Below, piece after piece: positions 16,783 to 29,053 of a DNA stretch of 64,000 nucleotides (its first letter is position 1; the number at the start of each line of letters is the position of its first letter). Source of the stretch: Oikopleura dioica (lineage: Eukaryota; Chordata; Appendicularia; Copelata; Oikopleuridae); NCBI GenBank assembly GCA_907165135.1, contig OU015567.1, positions 12,715,001 through 12,779,000 on the forward strand, given 5' to 3'. The notes beneath the pieces are model-generated. The model was given only the letters and a program-made list of their open reading frames with translations, made no database searches and was not told where the DNA came from. Both the position numbers and the translations under genes were made by a program.

Positions 16783-19308
16783 ATGCTGCATAATTTCTTT
16801 ATCATCCACCCTCCTTTGTGCAAACGCGAAGGTTCGGCTTACTCAATTCATATTGAAATCAAGAAAGAATATTTTACGGAAGTTAATTTCCCAAACGTTC
16901 GAGTAGTCTGCAGCTTGGCTCTCATCGTGAACCATGAATGTGATTTTCCATCATTCAAGCTGTGCATTGAGTAAGCCTGAAAACCGGTGAGGAAGAAAAG
17001 AAAATCCTGTACTTCCACCCGGATCTAGCCGAAGCTCAGCGGTTAAAGCAAGTTGGCCTGGCAGAAGCTCTTAATGCTGTTTCCAAAAGTTTCTCTGGAA
17101 ACTGCGAGGCACTTAGGACGAAAAAGCTAACTCACTCGTTCCTCGAGCCCGAGGAGGATTTTCTGATTTCGCTATCCATTAAAAACGGCGACACGCAATA
17201 CTCGCATGCTCTTCTTTTGTCCGTCCTGACCGACTGGTACGATTTATTCATGCGTATTCACGGGCAGGTTTTGAACGCAGATAAGGTCTATTTTTATCAA
17301 GTTAATTGTTTTGTTGTTATAAATATAGTTGCTTACGTGGCGCAATTTATATTGACAATTTGCTAGAGTAACTTGGCGATAAGTAATTACTCAAAGTATC
17401 GTTCCGTAAAATCAATAATAAGTATTCTATCTAAATTTCTAAGATCAAACACCTTATCAATGTAGTAATTCTCAAACCTGAACAAGAACTTTGAGTGATC
17501 TACTCGAAAAAATTGGTGTGAGTGGTTTAACTGAGTTACTCTCGTCCTTTTTCAGCTCGTTTCTTGAGGATCGGTGCTTCTTATTAAATGTCGTAAAGAT
17601 ATAAACACTTGTGTTGGTGCAAATAGAAAAATAATATGTCAAGATAATATTCTAAGCCCTAAAACAGAAAATGAAGATTCACAGCTACAGCCTGCCGGAA
17701 CTATTTTGCTCATATGAGTTAGATGCTTCGAGAGAATCTGTAAGTACATCTGCTGCTATATTGAATTATATACATTCCTTAACCTTGCCTACATTTCCAG
17801 ATAATTCCTAGCTACTCCTCGTATTTATAAGCAAAGAGGCTAGTTCCTATCAATTTTTTACGCTCATTGCACGTAGATATTGGAGATTTTCCATTACCCG
17901 CATGGGACGAATCGGGGGATAGAGGCGCTCGGACAGAAGGTGTATTCCACTGCACTTAAGAAAACTACTGGTCGGATAAACTTGAAATTTATTCCCAATA
18001 CTAATTTTGGGGTGTAGATTTCAAATCCGCTATCGAAATTTGCATGGCGCTTTTCCTTATTGCAGAAAAAATGCCATTTATCTCAGGGGGGTTTCAAAAA
18101 TTATCTCTTATTTAGATTTCTCGAAAAAGTAAATTCAATATTTGAAATCAGAGATAGCGAAAACATATAAAACCCCTTTTAGTAGACAAAATTCTTGATA
18201 TTGGTTCGGTTTCAATGTGCAAACACTCACCGGGAGGGCAATTAGGCCGCATATAATAAGCGAAAAACTTAACATGTATGTTTAGCAATTCGACCTGATC
18301 TACATGGTCAATCGCGTTCGCAGTCGATTTTCACCAATTGATGGCTACCTCATATTCTCCCAAAATACAGTCTACTCTACGAACATCGACAGGCAGAGTG
18401 TGTACATTCTGATGATTTATCTGACGAGCATGTTTTCTGACGCTGAAAACGGTTTCATCGATCTTGGATTTGATACTTTCTTCCTTCCAACAAAAAATTC
18501 AAGGCAAGAGATATTCGTTTATCACAGGATGGTGTTTTTAAATTTAAATAAATCTGCATCTCAAGAAAGGGGGAATAATTTCGCGTGCTTCTGGCTCTTA
18601 CGCAACTTTTAAAATCACCTTTGAAGACAAGCCCATTTTTGTGTCTTTCTGATGGGTAATTCCGACCAGAGTTTCCCTTTGAACGAGGTGAAAAGCTTTC
18701 TGGACAAAAATCTACCTTTGAAGAGGGAAGAACAGAATAAGCTCGAACACCAAAACGCAGCTTCTAAAGAAGCTTTTCACTACTATATTTGCGACGAGCA
18801 AAATGGAAATTCCAAAGATACTTTTTACTCTTTCAGGTTGGTTTTATTGATTTATACCTTTCTGCTCTTATTCAAAAATATTTGATATCATATTTAGGAT
18901 TAGATTTAGTCAAATAGGATGAGATCAGGTTCAAACAAATTATATTTCAGTGGCAGTGAGCGACAATGTAGGATACACCCATCAGTGAGTTCTTTGATTG
19001 TCGCTTTTCAACAAATTTATCTGATGCCGAACGGTGGAGAAGTATCTGCAGAAACATCTGATAATACATGGATACTCACCAAGTCAGACAACAAAAAGTA
19101 AGTTTCTTTCGAACATGCGACAAATACCAAAAAGACAAGTTTCTATTTTATGTTCAATTTTTAATTTATCAAATTAAGAATGAGTGTATTTGTGGAGAAA
19201 AAGCCCTCGGAGAAGAATCTGTCTGATATAACTACCGATGTGGATAAGATCTTGGCGTCGGTGCAACCGGGAATCTCATTTGAAACTGAACTTTTGAGAA
19301 AAAAATGA
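16783..19308 (+). CDS. CCZ1: CCZ1, subunit of the Mon1-Ccz1 Rab7 GEF (model incomplete)
   Basis: Mon1-Ccz1 activates Rab7 on late endosomes. The start MLHNFFIIHPP at 16783 follows directly on a TTTTCAG acceptor. Exon 1 is 16783-16831 and exon 2 16996-17285 (EEKKILYFHPDLAEAQ, LEPEEDFLISLS). A later exon starts at 18286 (QFDLIYMVNRVRSRF... NTVYSTNIDRQSVYILMIY), followed by sequence through about 18837, then 18951-19097 and 19179-19308. These match the family in order. Two parts are unresolved: 17286-18285, where I find no convincing exon for the central segment, and about 18500-18660, where the family match changes frame (KITFEDKPIF, then VFLMGNSDQSF). The assignment rests on the N-terminus and the middle longin-like segment. 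Confidence 0.72.
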
Positions 19309-20400
19309 ACGAACAAACCAATCTCTCTTTCATTCTGCTGAAATTTCTTCATCGATTCTATCTTTCTGTACCTAATTCTACCTACTGTATTGCTCGAAAT
19401 AAATCATGCTCGATTCTTCATTTTTAACGTTTTACGACAAGTTTTCTATCGAAAGTTTTGGCGGATTTGAATGAATAGAATTTTCAGAAGCGATGTTTCG
19501 CAAAAAGGGAGCTGGGGATTGGAAGCTCTCCGTGGAGCACGCGGAAAAAGTACCCTCTTTGCCTATAATTGGCCATGCCTTGCGAAATGATTTACAAACA
19601 GGGCCAAGGAAGGGAGTAATTATCAAGAACAACACTTGCGCACAATCAAAGCGTTTATTTTATGAATATATGCCCGCAAGATTAGCTCTTTCCTTCTTAT
19701 TCAGCATCTGCGTATTGAATTTGATATATTCTTTTTCGTAATTATTTTGAGTATATTACAGGTCCTTCTGTTAATTAGACATGTTTCTATCGACAATTGC
19801 CGTATAAAATACGGGGGTTTGAAAGTTCCTTTTTTATTGTTGCGGTTGGTAAATCATCGATCAATATCGCCTCGATTTTCCACCGCAACGGAAAAATGCG
19901 ATTTGCCCCGCGCTAAGGTTACAAAAAAGAGTATTGATAAAAAAAACGCAGATTTGAATCTCGGCTAGTTCTGGCGCCAAAAAAAGGAACAGCGGCCCCT
20001 CCAATTATAGAAAGTTGGCAACGGGACAGACGATATTTTGACACGTTAGAAACGTTTTGCGTTTTATTCTTGCAAATAGCGCGACCTTGGGCTTGACCCT
20101 TGGCAGGATGGCTTCTATAATTATCCCGACTGAAGTAATCGACCGAGTATTTTTGCACAGGAGCAAGCTGTCGAGAGCAGAGAATGGGATTCCAAACAGA
20201 GAAGGTACATATTAAAATTCAACTGATTGATCGAGAATATATTTTGAAAATGACGCAAATATATTTACATTATCAACACTTGTGTAAGCATCTACGTATT
20301 GATATTCAATCTTTCCCCTCATATAATTAGATCTTGGTTAAGCCTATTATTTATACCAATACGTACCAATATTTAATATCGCCAGCTGCATTACCTGATA
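19309..20400. other. Unassigned stretch with short plus-strand ORFs
   Basis: An ORF at 19493 begins MFRKKGAGDWKLSVEHAEKV and could splice at GTAATT (19617). Further open pieces lie at 19747-19965 and 20110-20203. They do not join into one frame that I can recognise. A tract containing SISPRFSTATEKCDLP resembles a mitochondrial presequence, but this is weak. It could be one small gene or WDR83 5' sequence. Confidence 0.3.
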
Positions 20401-22075
20401 ATGAAGATATCTCGCCTTCTCAGGTGGAAAATATCGAAATTGAAATTTCATTTTCAGCGTGCTGGCAGTCCGTTGGAACGCCGATGGCAACTACTGTTTA
20501 TCGTGCGGCAAAGATAGCACGATCAAGCTATGGAATCCTTTCAAGTCCATGTGTGTTGCGCTTTTTTCGGGACACGGGCGAGACGTTACTGATGTAGATT
20601 GTGCTGGCGACTCGGAGCACTTCGTATCAAGGTAATATTGGCTGAAAGAATCGTTTTACTGCTCAATTATTACAATTGACTCTGGTGTTTTATTGCCTGA
20701 AACTATTTTTTCTTTGTTATCTTCCTTGATATCAAAGGATAATAGAGATTTTATGACACGATTTGATGAATATTTCTGAACCCATTTGAATTTTTTTTTG
20801 TATCGTTTTCGATAAGTTTATGTAAAAATGTGTGAAGGCTAAATTCTGGAATAAAAACTTATGTTTTTCTTTGTAATTTTTGATGATGAAATTATTGCGT
20901 GATCATTCGATTTTTTCAAAGATGTCAGATTCTAATAACAGTTCTTTTGACAAGCAGGTTCTTCTCTGGGATGTGCCGAATACGGCGATCGTGCGACGCT
21001 TTCGCGGCCATGCTGGTCGCGTTAACTGCGTGAAACTCAACGAGGAAGGCACTGTAGCTGTCTCTGGCTCCGTCGATGGGACAGCGAGAATCTGGGACCT
21101 GCGCAGTCGATCCTATGAACCTATACAAGGTGAGCATAACCAAGCAAGACTGAGCGATTAAATTAGTACCAAATCTTAATTGCCAATATTTTTTCCCGTC
21201 TGGGGTGTAGTAACAACTAAATAATATCTAAATCTTCCTAATTATCTTACTCAACTCATTCAGTTTTGGCAGAACCGAGCGATACAATCACGAGCGTCCA
21301 GATTAGCAAAACCGAGATCGCCGTTGGCTCCGCTGATGGATTCGTTTATCGATACGACATTGTTGCGGGAAAATTACGAAGAGACTATGTCGCGAGCGAA
21401 GTCTGCTCCTTCATGCTTGCTGATGGATGTCTCTTGGTTCAGTCGCAGGATGGCAATTTGAGGCTGCTTGATGCTAACGGAGGTAGAGTACTTTTATATT
21501 GAAAATGGCAGTAAGACGAGGGAGAAAATGAATCATTTTCACATGATGTCTTGATCGAGAGACAAGTGTAAGTTAGACTGTAACTGTAGTATGGTCTACC
21601 AGACTGACGTACAGTAGTAAACCGGAAGTACGAACCATCCCCAGTGATCGTTTGTTATGTCAAGTCCTTGCTGGAGGAAAGATATTCCATTTCTCAGGCT
21701 GTGCGCATCTGACAATAATTTCATTTAGCTGATACAAGCATTTTCTTATGACTCCTCATCCGATCGATTTATCCTCTTTCTAGGATCCCTCCTTGGCACA
21801 TTCGCTGGGCATACCGTAACGGAATATAGAGCTGACTGTCAAATGACGCTGAGCAAAGTGTACGCGACTTGCGAGTCTGGGAATGTGATTTGCTGGGATC
21901 TGGTTTCGCAGAAAACTGTCGGCCGAATTCCAGTCAGGTATACGAACTCAAATTGGCGCAGCTTTCAAGAAATATTTTTAGAGAGGGGATGCCCTTGAGT
22001 GGCTTCGATATCTACAAAAACGGTCTCGTCGCTGCCGCGGGACAGAAGATATTTTTGCGCCCAATTCTAGCTTGA
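20401..22075 (+). CDS. WDR83: WDR83 (MORG1), WD40 scaffold
   Basis: WDR83 is a seven-bladed WD40 protein that scaffolds ERK signalling and associates with spliceosomes. Exons 20401-20423, 20458-20631, 20942-21129, 21264-21482, 21784-21937 and 21982-22075 close in frame to 283 aa (human 315). WD motifs include YCLSCGKDSTIKLWNP, QVLLWDVPNTAIVRRFRGH, VSGSVDGTARIWDLRSRS and SGNVICWDLVSQKTVG. The inter-blade wording (FRGHAGRVNCVKLNEEGTV) matches WDR83 rather than other WD proteins. The N-terminus is uncertain: the chosen ATG precedes a 34-bp intron (20424-20457) that is unusually short, so an upstream start is possible. ILRUN begins 148 bp after the stop. Confidence 0.82.
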
Positions 22076-22223
22076 ATTAAATCTATATTTTACTTTCCAT
22101 TGCCATCTTGATGAATTTAAACAAAGGATACGTTTATGTACAAAGACCTTAAAATAACATCGTGATAAGGCTAACAAAAAAATTAAAACCCGCCGAATTC
22201 AGAAAGCAATAAGCGTAGTGACT

Positions 22224-23061
22224 ATGGCGAGTACCGATGTTGCCGATCTTCTCTTTCGCTTCCAGCAGATACAAGCGGATGATCATGATATTTTGATCAA
22301 CAGATTTTGCGAGCTTATACAGGAAAGGGTTTCATGAGAATTAATAAGTAAATTGTTCATTTCAACATTCTAAAGTCAAATTTCGTAGATAAACTCTCGA
22401 AATCATTCAAAAGGGTGCTAATCAGGACAGCGCAGCGTTCTACCTCGAGTCCTTCAACTGGAATCTTCAAGCCGCGCTCAACGCTTGGTTCGAATATGGC
22501 GGTGCCGTTTCCCTTCCTAACGCGAAATTCATCGATGATGTCACAATCGGCGAGGGGCAGTCTGTACCTCCATCTACAGAATTCACAAAGACCTGGACGA
22601 TCCGTAATTTATTCTATATACTGTATATATAATATACATTTCATATTTTAATTATTATATATTCTACCGCCGATTGATTTATATCGTCTCTCTTTTCATT
22701 TTTCGATGAATAATTTTTGTTTAAGAAAACTGCGGACTTTCCCCATGGCCAGCAGGATGTCGCCTCGAATACATTACCGGACACAAGCTAGCTGGCCCTA
22801 ACTCAGTCGAAGTTCCGCAACTTCAAGCTGGCGAGACAACTCAAGGTGTGTACCAGTGCTTTTCAATAGCAGTCTATCATACATTGCAAACAATCTTGTG
22901 TAGTTTCCGTCAATATGATGTCTCCAGAAGAGTCCGGACTCTACGAATCGCGATGGAGTCTTGTAACAGAGCGAGGTGCTCACTTCGGCGACACCATTTG
23001 GTGCATCATTCCAGTCGAAGAAGGAGGAACTTTAGGAAGGGATGAAGAAGTATATTTGTGA
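22224..23061 (+). CDS. ILRUN: ILRUN (C6orf106-like), UBA-like and NBR1-like domain protein
   Basis: The human protein restrains inflammatory transcription through p300/CBP; the domains also suggest autophagy-receptor ancestry. Exons 22224-22328, 22414-22603, 22726-22845 and 22904-23061 give 190 aa (human 298). The N-terminal UBA-like helix region ends ESFNWNLQAALNAWFEYGG. The NBR1-type FW beta-sandwich follows: DDVTIGEGQSVPPSTEFTKT, NCGLSPWPAGCRLEYITGH, SPEESGLYESRWSLVTERG and FGDTIWCIIPVEEGGTLG. The human C-terminal low-complexity tail is absent. It starts 148 bp downstream of WDR83 on the same strand, with a candidate AG acceptor (GAATTCAG, about 22195-22202) in the gap, so co-transcription is plausible. 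Confidence 0.85.
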
Positions 23062-24503
23062 ACCTCAGTTAGATACGTCTGTTTTCGGCGTTACCCTCGG
23101 TACTTTCTTCAACCCAAAAAAAGCCGTGACACAAATGATAGATCGCCTCTAATAAACAACATTTTTTCGACTCCCCTCTTCCCCAGAAAATCCCTCTGTG
23201 AAAAGAAACTCTTCCCCTCTGCCATTTGCATTTTTTGAGTCGAGAAAATGACCATCTTGAACGTGCTGTACATATGCGACTGCTTTACTTTCTTGTTCAT
23301 AATATATATTTATCTCGAGTTATAACTTTAAGACTCACCAGTATTTTAATCATGTTTTGGAATTCCATCGTTTTCAACCTAACCAGATTTTGTCAAGAAA
23401 ATGTCTTTGCTAAAACAACAAAAATAACTATGCATTCCCACTTTCGCATTAGCTTGCTTCCATAGCATGCGCGTATTTTTCATTTTCAACAAAAAAAATA
23501 TATTTTCGGGACATCTCGAGCAAAAAAATGAACGATTATTTTTTTTCAAGCCTGTTTAATCTTTTTACTTGGCATTTTCTCCAATTATAATCTGTAGACC
23601 AGATACCAATTCTCTTTTTTTAATAAAGCCACTTTGATTAAGTCCATCAAGTCTTGCGGGTTTACGTAAAATTGAATAATTTCATGTAAGCCAAGTATTG
23701 TTAAGTAAGTTCTTATCGCAACGCAGGGCATGTTATTCCATAATTATCAGCAAAGAAGACTATTCAGGTAATTATTTGAGATGTTCCAAATGTAACCCCG
23801 CAGATGTTCTTCAGATCAAGTAGATCAGTGATAGGTTTCTTTGATTGGCTTTGCTAGAGCCGCTCTTTAGCACAGATTGTCGTGATTATGATGGTTGTTC
23901 CAACTTGACTCTTCAACAAAAGTGAAGAAGTTTTTCTACGGAATTCGTAAATTGAAACTTCTCTTGATAATATAATATTATTTAAAATAGAAGAAATACC
24001 GAAAGCAGCGCAAATTGCCATTGAAATTATCTTCATATCAAAAATATTCGTACAACTTTGATCGAGGAAACGATCGCAGAAACATTTTGAGACCTGTTTT
24101 TGAAAAAAAATATTGCGAAAAGAAACTCAGACTGTCAATTTTATTTTATAGCGAAAATTTCAGAGAGACTGATTTCATTAAACCCAAATTTTAAGTGAAT
24201 ACTTTCCTTAAATCATATACAGTCCGTTTCTCAGAAAGAAGACAGTATGGAATCATTTTATACACTCACGATTCTCAGCATGAAATCGAGGGCCAACGCG
24301 TACAAATTAGCTACCCATCGTAGATTTCCTTCCGTGATCGCGTTTCCGATAAGAAAGTGAAACTTCCAGAGTATCACGCGTCGACACCTGTCAAGAGATC
24401 TGCTCCCTTCTTCGCCCTCTAGCGTCGCTTTTCTTGACAGCCGGATATAACCCCGATCTTTCAACTTCGAACTCAGAATTCAAATTATTACAAAACAAAA
24501 AGA
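23062..24503. other. Gene-poor AT-rich stretch
   Basis: No gene is recognised. A minus-strand ORF at 24036-23854 opens with a hydrophobic stretch (MKIISMAICAAFGISSIL) and could be a tiny secreted protein, but I cannot support splicing or homology. The last few hundred bases are presumably promoter for the PH-domain gene. Confidence 0.3.
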
Positions 24504-25279
24504 ATGTACTCACGCAAGCTTCTTTCCAAAAGCTTCCAAGAAGCTGAAGATATCAGAGTTGTTCCACTAAAACGATCCTCCATGACTGGCTCCGTCGAAA
24601 TTCTATCCGACATCGAACTCTGCCAGAATCAACCAGAAACAACCGGCAAGCCAAGAAGGAAGAAGCTCACGAGAAAAGTCTCCAGCTCAAGCCGTTTCTA
24701 CGAGTGCGTTGGTAAGTCTCAAACGGAATCAGAAATCGTAAAAAATGAAACTGAGGGAGGACCAGTGCCACGCTCATTTTCATTATTTTCCGCGCGCATC
24801 TTGGCTGATTTTACATCCGGGTGGTGACTTGCTGCCTAATCATCAGTTCTAATCCATCTTCTTTAGCATACCTCAAACGACACAACCAGGAGGCTGATTC
24901 GGAGGAGTGGACCAGGGTCCGCGTTGCGCTGGAACAAGAACTTCTAGTTTTCCAGGACATTTCCGGCGCCATCTCCCCATCCATGCCCCTCCTGGTCAAC
25001 TTGAAAATCGCCCGGGTACGAGAGATCAGACTCAAGGATGCTGGCAAAGGAGGACTGGAAATTCAAGCTTTGGATAACGTCTTCACCATCCGCTTCAAGG
25101 ACAGACACACTCGCAGACTTTGGCTCGATCGAATCGAACTCGAAGTTCAGCGAAACAAGAAGAGTAGACGAGTGGGAAAGCTCTCGAAGAAGAGCCACCA
25201 TTTTTCAGACTGCAACTTGCTCAAGACTGTTCGCGAGAGTTTCAAAGCCTTGAAACGAAAGCACCTTGGTACTTTTTAA
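24504..25279 (+). CDS. Small PH-domain protein
   Basis: Two exons (24504-24711, 24867-25279) join in frame to 206 aa. The N-terminal ~70 residues are basic and serine-rich (KPRRKKLTRKVSSSSRFYE). The second exon resembles a pleckstrin homology domain: AYLKRHNQEADSEEWTRVRV, then ALEQELLVFQD, an IRLKDAGKGGLEIQ strand region, and a C-terminal helix with the expected Trp (FKDRHTRRLWLDRIELEVQ). The tail is Lys/Arg-rich (KKSRRVGKLSKKS). A role as a membrane or phosphoinositide adaptor is inferred from the fold only. I cannot place it in a named family. Confidence 0.6.
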
Positions 25280-25987
25280 TTCACTGATCAACAAATACCA
25301 TTGGTATGTTCTTCCAATAAAATTTTATTTTTGAAATTTTACGATTCTCTGAAGTTTGTTCGAATACGTTTCTTTTCGTTTGAAGCTTCTTCTTGCTTGA
25401 TTCATTTTATTTGATACTCGTTCTGAAATGACACGTGGAAATTATCAAGTGCCTGATTCGAATCCACTGTGCCTGATGTAGTTTCATTATCAATATGTGA
25501 CATTTTATTCAAATTTCGGCTCTGAGTGCTTATTTTAATTATCTTTTCATTCTTTTTATTCGTCGCTCTATTCTTAAACGAACTTGACTTACAGGAAATA
25601 AAGAGCTATCTTATCTATTTCTTGCTTGACACGCTTTGCGAACATCAAAATTGAACGCTTTTCTCGAGTCAATATCCAACTTCATACTGATTTTGAAAAG
25701 TAAAGAAATTTGAACTAGACGAATTTCGCTAAAATCCAAAATTATCCGCGGTTTGATCCGGGCTCTGATAATAGAAATATTGATATTGCTGCAGCTATAA
25801 GCCAGCGAAATTTGCCTGGAGGGCTTATCTCAGAGAAATTCTAGTTCTAACTAGGTAAAGGGAGCTAAATATAAGATTTGTATCCGCCGTTAAGTGAATC
25901 AGAGAAAATTATCATAATCGATTCTGAGAGAATGGTTGCGCGAGGAATGATTTGATTAGAATACATTAATTGAAGAAAATATAAATC
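25280..25987. other. Gene-free stretch
   Basis: AT-rich intergenic DNA between the PH-domain gene and the glycosyltransferase. I see no ORF, RNA gene or repeat structure. Confidence 0.4.
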
Positions 25988-28727
25988 ATGGGACGACGAA
26001 GAAGGACTGGCCTGATGTTCGCTGCCATCATCATCGTAAAAATTTTGTGGAATCAAGGCGCACTGAACAGGATATTTTTGGTTGAGCATCAATCGAGCAT
26101 CAATGGTAAGGCGGCGTTGAAAACGAATAAATTATCTTATAATACATAATTTATATACGAATTGCCATTTTTCTCAATCGGTAAGAAGGTCAGATCTCCG
26201 ATAGGGAAAAAAGGGCATTGACGATACCGTATTGACGATATCGGATGGTTTTTTCATTCAATTGAAAATGTAATAATATATTTTTTTCTTTTATGATATC
26301 ATATTAGATTCAACATAAATCAAGAAATTAAACCATGCCCATCGCAACAGTATTTCAATTTGTTTAGAAAAAGTGAATGCAGCATCACCGGAACCACCCA
26401 TTACAAAGAAGGAAGAAAATGAAGTCCAGCAAATTTTAAAAATCGATCTTCAGAGAGAAAAGGATGAGCAAAACATGCGTAGAGCTGTTCCACAAAGAAT
26501 ATCTCAGCTAAAAGAACATATTGGAAATTCAAATATAAATTTCAAGGATAAACAAAATGCGATGATTGATCGCTTATTCAAGAAAAATGCAATTCCTCAT
26601 TTTCAATCACAAATGAATATGACAGAACTCAATGTTTACTACAGGTTTTGTTACTGCAAGAAATTCATTTTTCATGATAAACCTAAGATCGCCGCCATCA
26701 TGCTCAATTAGAAGAAACACCATTCGAGAGTACACTGAAATGTGGAGAGAAGAACACGATGATCCCAGTACTCCGATGACATCGATTCTACCGCGTATAA
26801 AATTCTTCACTGTGGAAACTCCAAGCACAAGAAAAGAAGCCAGTAAGAATGAGGACTTAGTTCTTGTGGAGAGTGATGGCTACGATGCGAAGTTTAACGA
26901 TGTCAGTTGCGATGAAATGATTTGGGAACAGAATCAGAACATGTCTGCCAAATATGATGAAGAAATGTTCCTCAAATCGCTGGAATACGCTGCAAAAGAT
27001 CAATTTACGGGGCCGAATACTGGACATGTGTTTTTGAAAGACACAGACTTGGTTAACTTTGATACCATTAGAAATGTCTCCAGAAAAATTGGTATGTAGA
27101 CAAATGTAAGACAAAATTTTAACATCGAAAAAAGTCCTGTGTTTCATCTTGTTTTCTCAGTCAAGGACTGAGATGCTTTTCGGCACTGCGTACTCTTCAG
27201 TGCTGCAGAAAAGTAGAAATATCTTGTGTTTTTAGGAAATGAAAGAGACGAGAACGAAGGAATCCTCTGCTTTGGAAAGATTCATTCAGAAGCGTCGGTT
27301 CCTTATTGTGGAAACAAAATCTTCATGCGTGGAGATACAACTCAGAAGTTGATGAAGTTCTCCGTACCCAACAGGAACTTTCCAGTCGCGCAGGAAATTA
27401 CAGGATTTCAACGCAATCGAGCGGGTATCAGTGGACTTATGTACAACGATAAACCGCAGCGGACAAAAGCTCTTGTTACTCTTCCTTACATGGATTGGAA
27501 CTTTTACAATTTCAGTGAGCACTTTCACGAATGGGCGATGGATTTAAAACCGACGAACAGAATGACGTATAATCTGCCGGATCTGTATATCAAAGATCGT
27601 CCTGTCTCAGATCCTTGGTCGGTTGGGCTCGTTCACGCGCCTCCTTGCTCTGCAAATTACTCTATCTTCTCGCTCATCAAAAGTGCTCGACAAAACGAGA
27701 AAATTCGCAGATTTATCCGTATTTACACAAATCTACAAGACAAATTCTACCCTCAAAATGCAAACCCCTTGAATCACGTAATGCATGTCCCGGTACGATT
27801 TATTCTTGGGAAGCAAAGCAGCAATGAAGATCCTGAACTCACGAAGAGAATCGAGGATGAAATTAAAGAACATGGAGATATTATTGTTGGCGATTTTATT
27901 GATACTTATGAGAATCTACCTCTCAAGACCTTGACAGGTAGGGTTCAATAAAGTTGTTAATGCTTCATTGACTGCAAATGCATTTGAACAACTTTAATTA
28001 AATTATATTACAATAGGTTACGAATACATCAAGAATGTTTGCGACGGACCAGCAGCTCCGCACTACTTCATCTTCCACGATGATGACACAATGCTGAGCT
28101 ATGCGAAGCTAGCAAACTTTGTCAAAGAGAAATCGGTAGGAAATGTACGCTGGAATGTTTTAAAATATTTAGGTTGATTTGTCTTGCCTGGCGTACAAAG
28201 GTTCTCATGCCCGACCCTACCGATGGGGCAAATACAATGTCACAATCGAGCAGTGGGCATCTGGCCACTGGCTTCCTGAGTTTTGCACTGGCCCGTGTAA
28301 TCTGATGAGTCGTGAGACAGCGATGAAGATTCTCCAGGCAGCGGAAAAAACTGATCCTAAAGGATTCAAGCTCGAAGATGTCCTTTTCACTGGCATTATT
28401 CGAACGAAAGCTGGCCTCGCAGCACCAGACGAACCACCGACAGTAAGAGATTTATTAGTTCGATTGAAAGTGAATTGAATTTAGGGTGTTTGTATGATGG
28501 GCGAAGGATTGACGTTCATCGCTGCCGGTGTCAACAGATTCATTAATGCCAACAAGCTAAAGTGGAATCCACAGAAAAAGACTCCATGGGTGAACACGAA
28601 TTTAGAAAATAAATTAAATTATCTGCGGGACCACATTCTTGGTGATCTGGTCGAAGATCTGCCGGAGTATAAAGCCTGGGAAGCAAGAATCAAAGACAAA
28701 CGTCCTGTTGTTCCATCAAACACATAG
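25988..28727 (+). CDS. GT31-type (beta-1,3-galactosyltransferase-like) Golgi glycosyltransferase
   Basis: Seven exons (25988-26105, 26368-26644, 26712-27091, 27236-27937, 28017-28135, 28173-28442, 28485-28727) close to 702 aa. The N-terminus (MGRRRRTGLMFAAIIIVKIL) fits a type II Golgi signal anchor, followed by a long charged stem. The catalytic part shows EDEIKEHGDIIVGDFIDTYE, the donor-binding DxD motif in YFIFHDDDTML, then WLPEFCTGPCNLMSRETA and the acidic motif EDVLFTGI, all typical of the Galactosyl_T (GT31) family. The stem plus an extra N-terminal domain makes it about twice the size of vertebrate B3GALTs. The acceptor sugar cannot be told from sequence. Confidence 0.8.
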
Positions 28728-29053
28728 AATTTTCCTTTAGTTAGATTTTCTTTGTACTTTAAACCCGAATCTTCAATTTTCGAAATAAATGACACTCGAA
28801 CCTACAGTTCCTGATTCTCCTCCTTGATTGCAAGTATTCAAAACGAATAAAGTTGCTTGAGAGTTCTTTTAGCAGGGATAGTTTTAAATCGGGGATATCA
28901 CCGAATAACCTCCGCCTTCATGACTCGCTGCGCTCAGATCGTTGTCTCCCCATTTTTCAGCTCCGTGGTGCCTCCTTCAGTGGCGCTCGCTCGTCAATCT
29001 AGCCCGGTTCTGGGGTATAAAAGCAGGGCAGTGGGGGAAAGAGGCAAGCAACA
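28728..29053. other. Intergenic stretch with promoter of the next gene
   Basis: It holds the 3' end of the glycosyltransferase gene and, in its last ~50 bp, a TATA box. The central part is more GC-rich than most gaps here. Nothing else is seen. Confidence 0.4.
29016..29022 (+). promoter_or_regulatory. TATA box of the small secreted-protein gene
   Basis: GGGGTATAAAAGCAGGG lies 32 bp upstream of the ATG at 29054, with TATAAAA at 29016-29022. Initiation about 30 bp downstream would leave almost no 5' leader, as expected for a strongly expressed, non-trans-spliced gene. Confidence 0.6.
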
